Shown one piece after another: positions 42,250 to 52,600 of a stretch of 64,000 nt of DNA. The notes under the pieces were generated by a model. It saw only the letters and a list, made by a program, of their open reading frames with translations, searched no databases and was not told where the DNA came from. Each line of letters opens with the position of its first letter. Position 1 is the first letter of the stretch. Source of the stretch: Terriglobus aquaticus (GTDB taxonomy: Bacteria > Acidobacteriota > Terriglobia > Terriglobales > Acidobacteriaceae). The DNA is taken from positions 3,286,001 to 3,350,000 of the forward strand of contig NZ_JAGSYB010000001.1 in the NCBI RefSeq assembly GCF_025685415.1, written 5' to 3'. The position numbers were made by a program, and so were the translations under genes.

Positions 42250-43392
42250 CTAAGGCCAAAGGGGCAGAGGCTTGCCAGCCTGCTTCTCTGCAGCATTCCA
42301 GTCCTGCCCTAAGAAGCGGCTCATCGTGGCAGCGATCTGCGATTGTGTGACGGCCGGAACCTGGGTCAGCACTCCCCGAGCGGGCAGGCCCGGAGCCATG
42401 ACGGCGATGAAGATGTTCTTCGATTCCGGAAGCTTCTGGCCGTGCGACGTCCAGCCATCGCCGGTCGCCCCTCGCCCGTGATCGGTTGTGAAGAGGATCG
42501 CCGTGTTGTCCCGATACTGCGGCATCGCTTGCAGAGTGGTCCACAGCGTCTCTAGGTACGTATCGACGCGATTCGCACTCAGCAGGTACTCACCGTAGTT
42601 CTTCCCGTGCGCCCAGTCGTCGGTTTCACCCAGGGACAGAAAGAGCACGTGTGGTCGCTTCACGCGCAGGTACTCCAGAGCGGTAAAGAACGTGGGCGCA
42701 TCGAAGCTCTCGTCATCCCACACGTGCGGCGCGTACTGCTTCTGTAGGTTGATCGCATCCAGCACGGGTGTACTCGGGGAAAGCTGCAGGGGTGCGTAGC
42801 TGGTGTTGACGGTAAAGCCGCAGCGCCTGGCATTCACCACGCCGGAGATGACCTCCCACGCTCCAAACGCCGCAACGCTGTTGTGCAAACGGGGCTGCGT
42901 GTTGAGCCACTCCAGCACGGTGCGATTCGGGTTGGGCTTGTTGTCGTTGGAGTCGATGCGCGGATCGCCGTGGCCGGTCAGAGTTTCGGAGTAGCCGGGA
43001 TAGGAGAAGTTGAAGCCGTTCGTGACCGAGGCGGTTGAGCCTGCGTCCTGGTCACCGAACACGACGCCTTCTTTCGCGAAGAGGCTCCAGAAGAACGGCA
43101 TCAGCTTTGCGCGGCGTTCCCCCGCGGTCGGCGCCAGGAACCGCTGCTGCAGTGGGGCCGGATCTCGCCCGTCCCAGTAGTTCTCTTTTGTCAGCAGGGA
43201 CGCGTCCGCGCCGCGGAACAGCTCCTGCCAGCGCAGCCCATCGGTCATCACGAGAACGACATTCTCAACCGGCTTAGGCGATTGCGCCGACGGTTGCTGA
43301 GCAAGCAGGGCGCCAGTGCAAGCAGATGTAAGAGCGGCAGCGAAACAGAAGCGGACTATGCGGCAGCGAAGGTCGATCACATTCACCACCAT
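42250..43392 (-). CDS. Alkaline phosphatase superfamily protein (phosphodiesterase/sulfatase-like)
   Basis: A 380-residue exported protein. The export segment (FCFAAALTSACTGALLAQQ) ends near residue 30. NVVLVMTDGLRWQELFRGAD carries the first metal aspartate and, nearby, the nucleophile position; LSLGETDDWAHGKNYGEYL and FTTDHGRGATGDGWTSHG supply the other metal ligands. The family includes nucleotide pyrophosphatases and phosphoglycerol transferases; the substrate here is unknown. ATG 43392 is preferred over TTG 43398. It lies between the signalling operon and an Oar receptor, convergent with the former. Confidence 0.85.
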   Translation of the reverse strand: MVVNVIDLRCRIVRFCFAAALTSACTGALLAQQPSAQSPKPVENVVLVMTDGLRWQELFRGADASLLTKENYWDGRDPAPLQQRFLAPTAGERRAKLMPFFWSLFAKEGVVFGDQDAGSTASVTNGFNFSYPGYSETLTGHGDPRIDSNDNKPNPNRTVLEWLNTQPRLHNSVAAFGAWEVISGVVNARRCGFTVNTSYAPLQLSPSTPVLDAINLQKQYAPHVWDDESFDAPTFFTALEYLRVKRPHVLFLSLGETDDWAHGKNYGEYLLSANRVDTYLETLWTTLQAMPQYRDNTAILFTTDHGRGATGDGWTSHGQKLPESKNIFIAVMAPGLPARGVLTQVPAVTQSQIAATMSRFLGQDWNAAEKQAGKPLPLWP

Positions 43393-43554
43393 AGTCAATC
43401 GGGCGCGTCACGTGAGTGAAAAGAGCGTGCAAGCGACCGGTTTCGCCGTTCTGCAACATGGCAGCGACGTGGCGTTCACACGACTGCGATGGACTGAAGC
43501 CACCTTCCCCAAACGCTGAACCTTTCCCACACGCTGAGCCACTTGGAGGCACCG

Positions 43555-46500
43555 TTGAACTTTCACGCAAACAAGAAGTATGCGATCACATTGACACTTG
43601 CCGCAGTTGCGACAGCCCACGGTCAGTCCACCCAGGGCTCCATCTTTGGCGTTGTGCACGACGCAAGCGGCGCAGCCATCCCCGGTGCAACGGTAACGGT
43701 GACCGATACCGACACTCAAGTGAAGACGACCACGACCAGCAAGGGCGACGGTAACTACCAAGTGCTGAACCTAACTGCCGATCACTACACGGTTCAGGTC
43801 AGTGCGGCTGGATTTCAGACCACAACGGTGAACAGCCTGCTGCTCACAGCACGCCAGCAGTTGCGCGCCGACATCGCAATGCCGCTTGGATCGGTGGGGC
43901 AGGAAATGACCGTGTCCGCGGGCGATGCGGGTGTGATCGCGACGGACAGTGCAACGATCGACGCCTCGCTGACGGGAGAAGAAGTACGCGACCTGCCGGC
44001 GAACTACCGCGCGAGTTCCGGCGGCAACAGCCCGCTCAGCATAATTCAAGCTCTGCCCGGCGTGCAGCCCGCAGGCGGCGGCTACTCCGTGCAGGGCGGT
44101 CTGCCGTTTCAAACGGAGGTCTCCGTCGACGGCATCACCATGCAAAGTACAACCAGCAACGCGCCCATCGCGGATGCGATGCCCTCAGGCGATTCCGTGG
44201 CAGAGATACGCGTGGACGGCGTACTGAACGGACCTGAGTTTGGCCAGCCGGGCGAGGTGACGACCGTGACCAAGAGCGGCACGAACCAGATGCACGGCAG
44301 CGCTTTCTATTATCACCAGGACTCTGGTTTGCAGGCGAACCAGTATGGCGCGCTGCTAAAGCCGAAGTTGGTGACGAACGACTTCGGAGCGAGTCTGGGC
44401 GGGCCTGTGTTTCTCCCACACCTGTATCGCGGCAAGGACCGCACCTTCTTCTTTGGAACCTACGAGGGCTACCGTAGCCCGCGCACCACGCCCTACCAAT
44501 ACAGCGTGCCGACAGTACAGATGAAGCAAGGAAACTTCAGCAACGTGGTGGGAGTCAAGCCGCTGACGAACCCATTCACCGGTGGAACCTATGCCAACTA
44601 CACGGTCCCGGTGAATTCAGTTGCTGCTAAGTTTCTGTCACTCTTTCCAGATCCAAACTTTGGCAATACCGGGACGTATGCGCCGGGAACGCTCAACTAC
44701 TACGCGAATCGTGACAACTCGCTCAACTCCAACCAGTTTGACGTGCGTGGCGATCAGTACCTGGGCAGCAAGGGGCTGATCTTCGGGCGCTTCACCTGGA
44801 AGAACAGCGCGCAGGCCACACCCGCTACGCTGCTGCTACCCGTCGGTCAGAACCAGGTGCAGAATCGCGTTCTGGTCACGGCGTTCAATTACAACTTCAC
44901 ACCTTCGCTGGTCAATGAATTCCGGTTCGGTTTCCTGCTCAACACCAGTGGCAACACGAACCCGTTCAACGGCACAGGGTTTGTAACTACGACCGGTCTT
45001 CAGGGGCTGCAAAACCTCTTCTACAACGGCGTCCCCGAACTCGACTTCAACTTTCTGACCTCGCTCAATTCCGACCGCCTCTCGTCCATCAGCAAGTCGC
45101 GTACCTTCCAATACACCGACAACCTGACCTGGGTGAAGGGCAGGCATAGCTTGAAGTTCGGCGGAGACATTCGCCAGATTGAGGCGGTCACGCCGCTGGG
45201 TTTCAATGGCGCAGATAACTACGGCACCTTTGACTTCACCAGCGCATCGTTCACCGGCCAGGAGTTTGCGGATTTCCTGATCGGCGCGCCGAACCAGACC
45301 TTCTACGACGTGGTGCAAGCCGACAATGATGGCAAGACGCTGCACTACCACTTCTATACGCAGGATCAGTGGAAAGCGTCCGACCGCCTTACACTGACCT
45401 ATGGTGTGCGCTATGAGTTTCATCCTGCGTATCACGATCCGTCCGGCAATATCGGTAACTTCGACCCTTCCGTTGCAAAGTCCGGCCGCGTGATCTATCC
45501 CACTGGCAAGCAGGCGCTTCTCTCGCAGCCGTTTTTAGATAGCTTTAACTCCTGCGGTGTGGGCCAGAGCACTGGCCGTGCCGCGCAGAATGGTGCCGCA
45601 TGCACGCCCACGCTTGACAACACGCAAGCGGGATTGCCGGACGGCCTTCGCACGGCCATTCACACGCGCTTTCTGCCCCGCTTTGGATTCGCCTACCGAC
45701 TGACGAATGACAACCGCACCGTGCTGCGCGGCGGCTTCGGCATGTACAACATCACGCTGCTCGGCTCGAACTTCTATTCGCTCACGGGTACCTTGCAGGC
45801 GAACACGGTGCAGTATACGAATCAGCGAACCGCGAATGGCCCGGCTTACGTGTGGCCTTCCATCTTTGTTGGTTCGGGCACGTCAACGTCAACGGCAAGC
45901 TATGGACAGGCCTACTTCGGCACGGCAAACGACGTGCACTGGAAGGATCCGTACTCCGAGCAGATCTCTCTCTCGCTCGACCGCGACCTCGGCCATCAGT
46001 TCGGCGTACGCGGCTCGTACATCGGCATGATGACGCACCACCTGGTTTGGGCGCCTAACCTGAATGACCTGCCGTACTCCACAACCGTGTCGGCCTACAA
46101 CCAGCCGCTCTCGGCTCGCCCGTTCCCGAACTGGGGACGCATCAACACGCGCTCCACCGGGGCGGACGCGAACTACCAATCGCTGCAGATCAACGTTTCG
46201 CATCACCGTACGGGCGGCCTCACCTTCGACTCCACTTACACGCTTGCCAAGAACGTTTCCAACAATCAGGGCCCTGGATCGAACTCCGGATTTGCCGGCG
46301 AGAGCGGCGGCAGCCGTGCGTCCTACGCGGGCGGAGCGAATGTCGACTTCGGCCAGGTGTATGGCACGCGGCGCCACCGCTGGAACTCGACCATGGTGTA
46401 CGACCTGCCACTCGGCCGCGGACGCCGCTTCGGCGGCAACATGAACCGTTTTGCAGATCTGCTGGTCGGCGGCTGGCAGACCAGCAACATCTTTCTCTGG

Positions 46501-47031
46501 CAGGGCGGCGCGTTCCTCTCTCCGTATTTCCCTTCCGGACAGGGCGACCCGTCGGGCACTGGTTCGGGCCTGAATGGCGGCCTGTACGGCGACCTCGGGC
46601 ATCGGTCGCAGAAGGCCGACCGCGGTTTGGGAAGCCTGACCCCGGCGAACCGGAACAGATTGAACTGGGTGAACAAGGCAGCGGTCGTCTGCCCGGGTAG
46701 CCCCAACTGGGTGCCGGGCTCCGCTTGCACCACAGGCAGCGGCCAGGCCGGAGCACCGCTGCCCATCGGCCGGTTTGGCAATCTGCAGAATGGGTCGATT
46801 GTCGGACCGGGAACGGTCGCTCTTTCCTCCGGACTCAGCAAGCGGTTCCACATCTATGATCGGGTGGCTTTGCGAGCAGAAGGAACCTTCACCAACGTGC
46901 TGAACCACACGAACCTTGCGGACCCGTCGATGAACGTTGCAAACGCTCAGTTCGGTGTCATCACCGCCACCACTACCGATGACTTCGCCGGGCCGCGCAC
47001 CGGACAGATTTCCGCTCGTATCGAGTTCTAA
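43555..47031 (+). CDS. Oar-like TonB-dependent receptor with N-terminal carboxypeptidase-regulatory-like domain
   Basis: A 1158-residue outer membrane protein. After a signal peptide (ITLTLAAVATAHGQS) comes the CarboxypepD_reg-like domain (GVVHDASGAAIPGATVTVTD and NYQVLNLTADHYTVQVSAAG). The plug follows (IQALPGVQPAGGGYSVQGG; EVTTVTKSGTNQMHGSAFYY), then a large barrel ending in a terminal phenylalanine (ARIEF). Such proteins in Acidobacteriota take up or bind large oligosaccharides or peptides. GGAGG at 43545-43549 points to TTG 43555 as the start. Third codon positions are less G-rich than in the first 34 kb. Confidence 0.9.
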   Translation: MNFHANKKYAITLTLAAVATAHGQSTQGSIFGVVHDASGAAIPGATVTVTDTDTQVKTTTTSKGDGNYQVLNLTADHYTVQVSAAGFQTTTVNSLLLTARQQLRADIAMPLGSVGQEMTVSAGDAGVIATDSATIDASLTGEEVRDLPANYRASSGGNSPLSIIQALPGVQPAGGGYSVQGGLPFQTEVSVDGITMQSTTSNAPIADAMPSGDSVAEIRVDGVLNGPEFGQPGEVTTVTKSGTNQMHGSAFYYHQDSGLQANQYGALLKPKLVTNDFGASLGGPVFLPHLYRGKDRTFFFGTYEGYRSPRTTPYQYSVPTVQMKQGNFSNVVGVKPLTNPFTGGTYANYTVPVNSVAAKFLSLFPDPNFGNTGTYAPGTLNYYANRDNSLNSNQFDVRGDQYLGSKGLIFGRFTWKNSAQATPATLLLPVGQNQVQNRVLVTAFNYNFTPSLVNEFRFGFLLNTSGNTNPFNGTGFVTTTGLQGLQNLFYNGVPELDFNFLTSLNSDRLSSISKSRTFQYTDNLTWVKGRHSLKFGGDIRQIEAVTPLGFNGADNYGTFDFTSASFTGQEFADFLIGAPNQTFYDVVQADNDGKTLHYHFYTQDQWKASDRLTLTYGVRYEFHPAYHDPSGNIGNFDPSVAKSGRVIYPTGKQALLSQPFLDSFNSCGVGQSTGRAAQNGAACTPTLDNTQAGLPDGLRTAIHTRFLPRFGFAYRLTNDNRTVLRGGFGMYNITLLGSNFYSLTGTLQANTVQYTNQRTANGPAYVWPSIFVGSGTSTSTASYGQAYFGTANDVHWKDPYSEQISLSLDRDLGHQFGVRGSYIGMMTHHLVWAPNLNDLPYSTTVSAYNQPLSARPFPNWGRINTRSTGADANYQSLQINVSHHRTGGLTFDSTYTLAKNVSNNQGPGSNSGFAGESGGSRASYAGGANVDFGQVYGTRRHRWNSTMVYDLPLGRGRRFGGNMNRFADLLVGGWQTSNIFLWQGGAFLSPYFPSGQGDPSGTGSGLNGGLYGDLGHRSQKADRGLGSLTPANRNRLNWVNKAAVVCPGSPNWVPGSACTTGSGQAGAPLPIGRFGNLQNGSIVGPGTVALSSGLSKRFHIYDRVALRAEGTFTNVLNHTNLADPSMNVANAQFGVITATTTDDFAGPRTGQISARIEF

Positions 47032-47349
47032 GGTCAGTACATCGCCATAGACGATCCGACACGTAGAGGGCCGCGTGCGCCGATATCGCCACGCGGCCAC
47101 CCGTCTATTGAAGCTAAGCGTTGAACTGGGGGACACTGCGGCCGTCGCTTGAACTTCTGCAAGGGCCAGAGGCGCTCCTCCTCGGCCAAAGCTCGTGAGT
47201 ATTCCGAAACGGAAGCTTCTCTGCGCAGATCGGAGTCGGTTTGCCGGTCCCTGCTTCGAGTTGTTTGTTTTGCGTCTTCTCGGCAGGTAACGAAATGTGG
47301 TGAGATGGGGAGCGTTGGACCTGATTTCAGGGACCGGGAGCCGCCCACC
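47032..47349. other. Intergenic region between the first Oar receptor and the CRTAC1 gene
   Basis: About 318 bases. It holds a hairpin with perfect 9-bp arms (ggccgcgtg at 47069-47077, cacgcggcc at 47090-47098) and a 12-base loop, a possible terminator without a T run. Open frames extend the CRTAC1 gene upstream, but the sequence does not look like a signal peptide there. No other feature is seen. Confidence 0.45.
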
Positions 47350-49311
47350 ATGCATGCCGATCTGATTCGAAACTGCTCTTGCATGGGCCAGCCCGGGGGC
47401 ACGCGCCGCATTTTGTGGCGACTCGGAGCCGTGCTAGCCCTACTGCTGGTCTCAATGATGCCGTGGGCCAGAGTGACCGCGCAGGCAGGGCCACCTCAGA
47501 CAGCAACGGGCGCCGGCAGCTCGGCTCCACAGAGCAGGGACAGCGGTTCCGCTACGGCGGGCACGTTTGCGCCGGTGCTGGATGCGCAGAAGCGACCGAT
47601 CACGGCGGGCGGCTTCGTCAAAACAGGGCCTGTGGTCTTCATGGACGAATCCGAAAAGTCGGGCCTGACCAAGTGGCGCGAGACGATGGGTTCGCCGGAA
47701 AAGCACTACATCCTGGAGTCGAATGGTTCAGGCGTGTGCCTGATCGATTATGACCACGATGGGTGGCTCGACATTTACCTGGTGAACGGGTCTACGTTTG
47801 AGGCGCTGCAGGGTAAGGCGCCGGCCCCACACGCGGCGCTGTTCCACAACAACCACGACGGCACCTTTACTGACGTCGCGAAGGCGGCCGGGGTGGAGAA
47901 CGACCGGTGGGGGTTCGGCTGCGCCGTGGGCGACTACGACAACGACGGCTGGCCCGATCTGTATGTGACCAACTACGGCAAGAACCGGCTCTTCCACAAC
48001 CGGCACAACGGGACCTTCGAAGACGTGGCGGAACACGCGGGCGTGACGCTGGGCAATTGGAGCACTGGGGCCAGCTTTGGCGACTACGACGGCGATGGCA
48101 GGCTGGACCTGTTTGTGCCGGGGTATGTTCACTGGAATGAGAAGGATCCGAAATCGATCGGAACCAACGTGGTGGGCGAAGGCAACTGCCAGTTTCGCGG
48201 GGCACACGTGAACTGCGGTCCGCGGGGCCTGCCGGGCGAGCCCGACCACCTGTTCCACAACAACGGCGACGGCACCTTTACCGACGTGAGCGCAAAGGCC
48301 GGCGTAGCGGACCGCGTTCACAACTACGGGTTCTCGTCTACGTTTGTCGATGTGAACAATGACGGCAAGGTGGACCTGGTAGTGGCGGACGATTCCACGC
48401 CCAACTACCTGTACCTGAACAAGGGCAACGGCACCTTTGAGGACGCCAGCTTTTACTCCGGCTTTGCTCTGAACCAGGACGGCCGCGAGGTCGCCAACAT
48501 GGGCCTGGCTGTTGGCGACTTCAAGAACAACGGCTTGATCGATCTGTACACCGGCACCTTCTCAGACGACTACAAGCCACTGTTTGAGAACACGGGCGGC
48601 GGCAACTACAACGAGGTGAGTCCGCAGATGGGGATCGCGGAAGTCACGTATCCGTTTCTGACCTGGGCGACGGAGTTCATCGACTTCGATAACGATGGAT
48701 GGAAGGACCTGTTCCTGGCGAACGGCCACGTGTTTCCGCAGGTGGACAATCACCAGTGGGGAACTAGCTACGCAGAGCGGCCCTTGCTGTTTCACAACAC
48801 GGACCATGGCAAGAAGTTTGAGCTGATGCCGGCCGTGGAAGGCACCGGTTTGGCAGACGTGATCCCGGCGCGCGGAGCGGCGTTTGGTGACCTGTTCAAC
48901 GATGGGCGGGTGCAGGTGGTGATCAACTGCATCGACCATGCGCCGGTGCTCTTGCGCAATGTAACGGCAGAGACGAATCACTGGGTGGAGCTGGCGCTGG
49001 AGGGTGGTCCGAAGGGACCGCGCGACGCGATCGGAACGACGGTGTACCTGACGGCGAACGGCGTTCGGCAACGAAACGACGTGCGCAGCGGCGGCAGCTA
49101 CGAGTCGAACAGCGACATGCGGCTGCACTTTGGCTTAGGGCAGGCGACCCGGGTGGACGACGTCGAGATCCGGTGGAGTTCCGGTGAGGTGGAGCACCTG
49201 AAACTGCCGGAGGTGGACCGCATCTTCAGCGTGGCTCAGGGAAAAGGCATTGTGCCCGGCGTGTACGACGCCCTGGCACATGCCGGGGCGGGTCACCCAC
49301 CCGCAAAGTAG
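47350..49311 (+). CDS. CRTAC1 family protein: FG-GAP/VCBS repeats plus ASPIC/UnbV domain
   Basis: A 653-residue exported protein. A hydrophobic export helix lies at about residues 22-38 (LGAVLALLLVSMMPWA). Six calcium-binding FG-GAP motifs form a beta-propeller: DYDHDGWLDIYLVNG, GDYDNDGWPDLYVTNYG, GDYDGDGRLDLFVPG, VDVNNDGKVDLVVADD, GDFKNNGLIDLYTG and IDFDNDGWKDLFLANG. The C-terminal ASPIC/UnbV domain is visible as AIGTTVYLTANGVRQRNDV to VDDVEIRWSSGEVEHL. These proteins are often next to TonB receptors and TPR proteins in Acidobacteriota, with no firmly known activity. The start could be ATG 47350 or 47383. Confidence 0.88.
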   Translation: MHADLIRNCSCMGQPGGTRRILWRLGAVLALLLVSMMPWARVTAQAGPPQTATGAGSSAPQSRDSGSATAGTFAPVLDAQKRPITAGGFVKTGPVVFMDESEKSGLTKWRETMGSPEKHYILESNGSGVCLIDYDHDGWLDIYLVNGSTFEALQGKAPAPHAALFHNNHDGTFTDVAKAAGVENDRWGFGCAVGDYDNDGWPDLYVTNYGKNRLFHNRHNGTFEDVAEHAGVTLGNWSTGASFGDYDGDGRLDLFVPGYVHWNEKDPKSIGTNVVGEGNCQFRGAHVNCGPRGLPGEPDHLFHNNGDGTFTDVSAKAGVADRVHNYGFSSTFVDVNNDGKVDLVVADDSTPNYLYLNKGNGTFEDASFYSGFALNQDGREVANMGLAVGDFKNNGLIDLYTGTFSDDYKPLFENTGGGNYNEVSPQMGIAEVTYPFLTWATEFIDFDNDGWKDLFLANGHVFPQVDNHQWGTSYAERPLLFHNTDHGKKFELMPAVEGTGLADVIPARGAAFGDLFNDGRVQVVINCIDHAPVLLRNVTAETNHWVELALEGGPKGPRDAIGTTVYLTANGVRQRNDVRSGGSYESNSDMRLHFGLGQATRVDDVEIRWSSGEVEHLKLPEVDRIFSVAQGKGIVPGVYDALAHAGAGHPPAK

Positions 49312-49612
49312 TTGCGCGGGGCAATCGAAAAGAGAAGCCGGCCGAGGCCTGAAAGAAAGACTCGGAAGACGGGACCCCAGGACAGGGCGTGCGGGCACCT
49401 CGCGGTGACTGGCTCGTTCGGTCCCGCTTGTGCGACGCTATCGCGTCGTAACCCGGCAGCATTACGATTTATTTCTTATAGTTTCTTTTCTGCTTGACAC
49501 GCCGGCTTCATCTTCCTAGTATTCGTTCCAAGTCATTCTCGATCCAAAGATCTAGCTCGTTCTCCTTCAGCAGTACATTTCGGATCGCCGGGTTCGGCGG
49601 AGGCCTTCGTCC
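49312..49612. other. Leader and promoter region of the second Oar receptor
   Basis: About 300 bases. It includes a short hairpin (cgacgc 49433-49438, gcgtcg 49443-49448), an AT-rich block (about 49460-49492), the promoter annotated at 49494-49522 and a leader of roughly 85 bases. Confidence 0.6.
49494..49522 (+). promoter_or_regulatory. Strong sigma70-type promoter of the Oar/TPR/cytochrome operon
   Basis: TTGACA (49494-49499), exactly the -35 consensus, and TAGTAT (49517-49522) are separated by 17 bases. An AT-rich stretch upstream may act as an UP element. Expected start about 49529, some 85 bases before ATG 49613. Confidence 0.85.
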
Positions 49613-52600
49613 ATGTCCAGGAAACCGCTTCTTGCTTGTCTGTTCGCGCTGCTGTTGATGACCGTTCCGGCAGCGCTGGCGCAGTCGTTTGCGCGCGTTG
49701 ACGGAATCGTTTCGGATCAGACGAAGGCCGTGATCCCCGGCGCGAAGGTCACGATCACCAACGCGGAAACCGGCGTGGTAACGACCAAGACCTCCGATTC
49801 CGCAGGGCAGTTTGTGTTTCCTTCCGTTCTGCCGGGCTCGTACAAGCTGGTCGTGGAGTCGAACGGGTTCAACGTCTACACGCGGACGATCATCGTGCAC
49901 GCCAATGACCGTGTGACAGCGAACGCTCCGCTGGTGCTGGGCGGCGTGGCCGACGTGGTCACCGTGACCACGACAGCGCAGCAGACGGATACGGGCCAGC
50001 GCTCGGAAACGCTCACCAGCGATCAGATTCAAAACCTGGCGACGCTCACCCGCGATGCCGAGGAACTGCTGCCACTGCTGCCGGGCGTAGTGCAAAACGG
50101 AAGCACGGCGTACGGCGCTTCGTTTGGCGGCGGCGGTGTGACCACGTCTGCCGCCGGCATTGAAGGCTTTAACGTGAACGGCAATCGTTCGGACGCGAAC
50201 ACCTTCAAGCTGGACGGCGGCAATATGAACGACCTGACCGGCAACAACGGTTCGGCCATCATTCCAAACACCGAATTCATCTCGGAACTGACCGTGGAGA
50301 CGAGCAACTTCACCGCGGACCAGGGCGGATCGCCGGTGCTGATTACGGCGATCACGAAGTCGGGTACGAAGGACTTCCACGGCGAGGCGTACTACGTGGG
50401 TCGCAACTCGCGTTTCGACGCGAACGACTGGAGCAACAACTTCGCTGGCGTGGCACGGCCGGATTCCCAGTTCAACTATCCTGGCTTCTTTGTCAGCGGA
50501 CCGATCCTCTTCCCTGGAACGCACTTCAATCGCGGTCCGCAAAAGAAGCTGTTCTTCTTTTTCGGTAGCGAGTTCATGCGGCAGAAGCCGGACAGCGGAA
50601 CGGAGCTGACCAACGTGCCGACGGCTGCGATGCTGGGCGGTGACTTCAGCCAGATCGTGTACAGCAGCGTATGTGCTGCGGCGCGCGCTGCCGGCACGGC
50701 GGGCACCACGCTTTATCTGAACCATCCTTGCGCCATCACCGACCCAACCACCGGGCTGACGCTGGACCGGCAGAACGGCCGGCTCCAGACCTTCAGCGCA
50801 AACGGAACGGGAATTCTGAAGTCGCTGTCGGGCCCCGGCCTGCTCGGTCCGAACTATACCGATCCGGGTGGCAACTGGAACTATGCGGCGCATCCGCAAT
50901 CGCCCACGGACATCAACCAGTACGTTGCGCGATTCGATTGGGATCCGTCGGAAAAGGCACGCTTCTACGTTCGCCTCGGTCGGCAGGACGAAACGGAAAC
51001 GCGGCCGTGGGGCGAGTACGTGGGTGCGGGCAGCACCTGGACGTCTAACGTGCCGGAGCCTACGCCGACGATCCAGCGCTACAACTCGCGCTCGCTCAAC
51101 GTAAACATGGTCGACGTGCTGAGCCCGTCGCTGACGAACGAGTTCTCGTTCAACACCAACGTCCTGCGGCAGACGAACCAGTACGAGAACGCGAACATCA
51201 TCAGCAAGCAGGCGCTCGGCGTCAGCTTCAACGGCGTGTTCAACAACGGCTACCCGACGGTTCCGCAGATTGTTCCGGCGTTCGCCGTGTGCGACTCGCT
51301 GAACACCAGCGGCTGCGGCACCGGGTACACCCCGCCTGCCACCGGACGCTGGGGCGAGAGCAACCTGGCAGGCGACGGCAACTATTACAAGCAGACGCAG
51401 TTTGAGTTCTCCGACAACCTGACCAAGGTAGTAGGCGCGCACAATATGAAGTTCGGTGTTTCGGTCGGTCGCGCGCGCAACGATCAGAACTCGGCGGCGA
51501 GCACGCTGGAAGGCTACCTGGTGCCCGCGACCTGGACGGCTGGATCGAGCGGCGACGAATACGCCGACATTCTGACAGAGCACTTTGCCGAGTTCGTGCA
51601 GGCGAACCATGATGTGCGTGGCAACCTGCGTTCGTCGCTGTTCGAGTGGTATGGGCAGGACAGCTGGAAGATCCACAAGCGCCTGACGCTGGAATACGGC
51701 ATCCGCTGGACGTTGCAGGGACCCTGGTACGAGGCGCGAGGTCTGGGATCGACCTTTGATCCGTCGGCCTACATTGCGGGCAACACGAGCGTGTACAACG
51801 GCGTTCGCACTGCGAGCTGCGCCAACGCCGGACAAAGTGATGTTCCGTTGTGCGGCACCGTGCCGAAAACCATTCGGCCGTATCCAACTCCGCTGACGCA
51901 GCCACGTGTCGGCTTCTCGTGGGACACGACCGGCACGGGCCAGACCATTTTGCGTGGCGGGTTCGGTGTGTACACGCAGCGCGATCCTACCAACGCCGGC
52001 TTTGGCGCGGTGCTTGGACCGCCGAACCTGTTCACGGCAACCGTCTGCTGCAACCTGAATCTCGCGCAGATTTCGGCGTCGAACCCGGGCGCGCAGGGAG
52101 CATTTACCTATAGCCAAAGCAGCGCGGTGTACAACCCAAAGGACGACAAGAACCCGGCCATCTACCAGTTCAACCTGACGGTGTCGCAGGCGCTGGGTCA
52201 CCACTTTAATGCGGAGCTGGCGTACGTGGGCAGCCAGAGCCGGCACCTGGAGTTGTTGCAGAACATCGACAACATCGCTCCCGGCGCTCTGTGGACACCT
52301 GGCACGCACATTGTGCCCACCTCGGTGCAGGGCAACGAAGGGAACTTTGCGCCCTATGCACCGTTCAAGCAGATCGTGCAGATCTCGCACGAGGGCACGG
52401 CGAACTACAACGGCCTGCAGACCACGCTGCGCAAGCAGGCGGGCCACAACGTGGACTTTTTGGCGAGCTACACGTTTTCGCGAGCCATGGGTGACAGCGA
52501 TCAGTTCCAAACGCTGCTGCCAAACCCGTACAGCACGAAGGGTTCCTATCATGTGCTGAGCTTTGATCGAACGCACCTGTTCTCGCTGGGAGCGCAGTGG

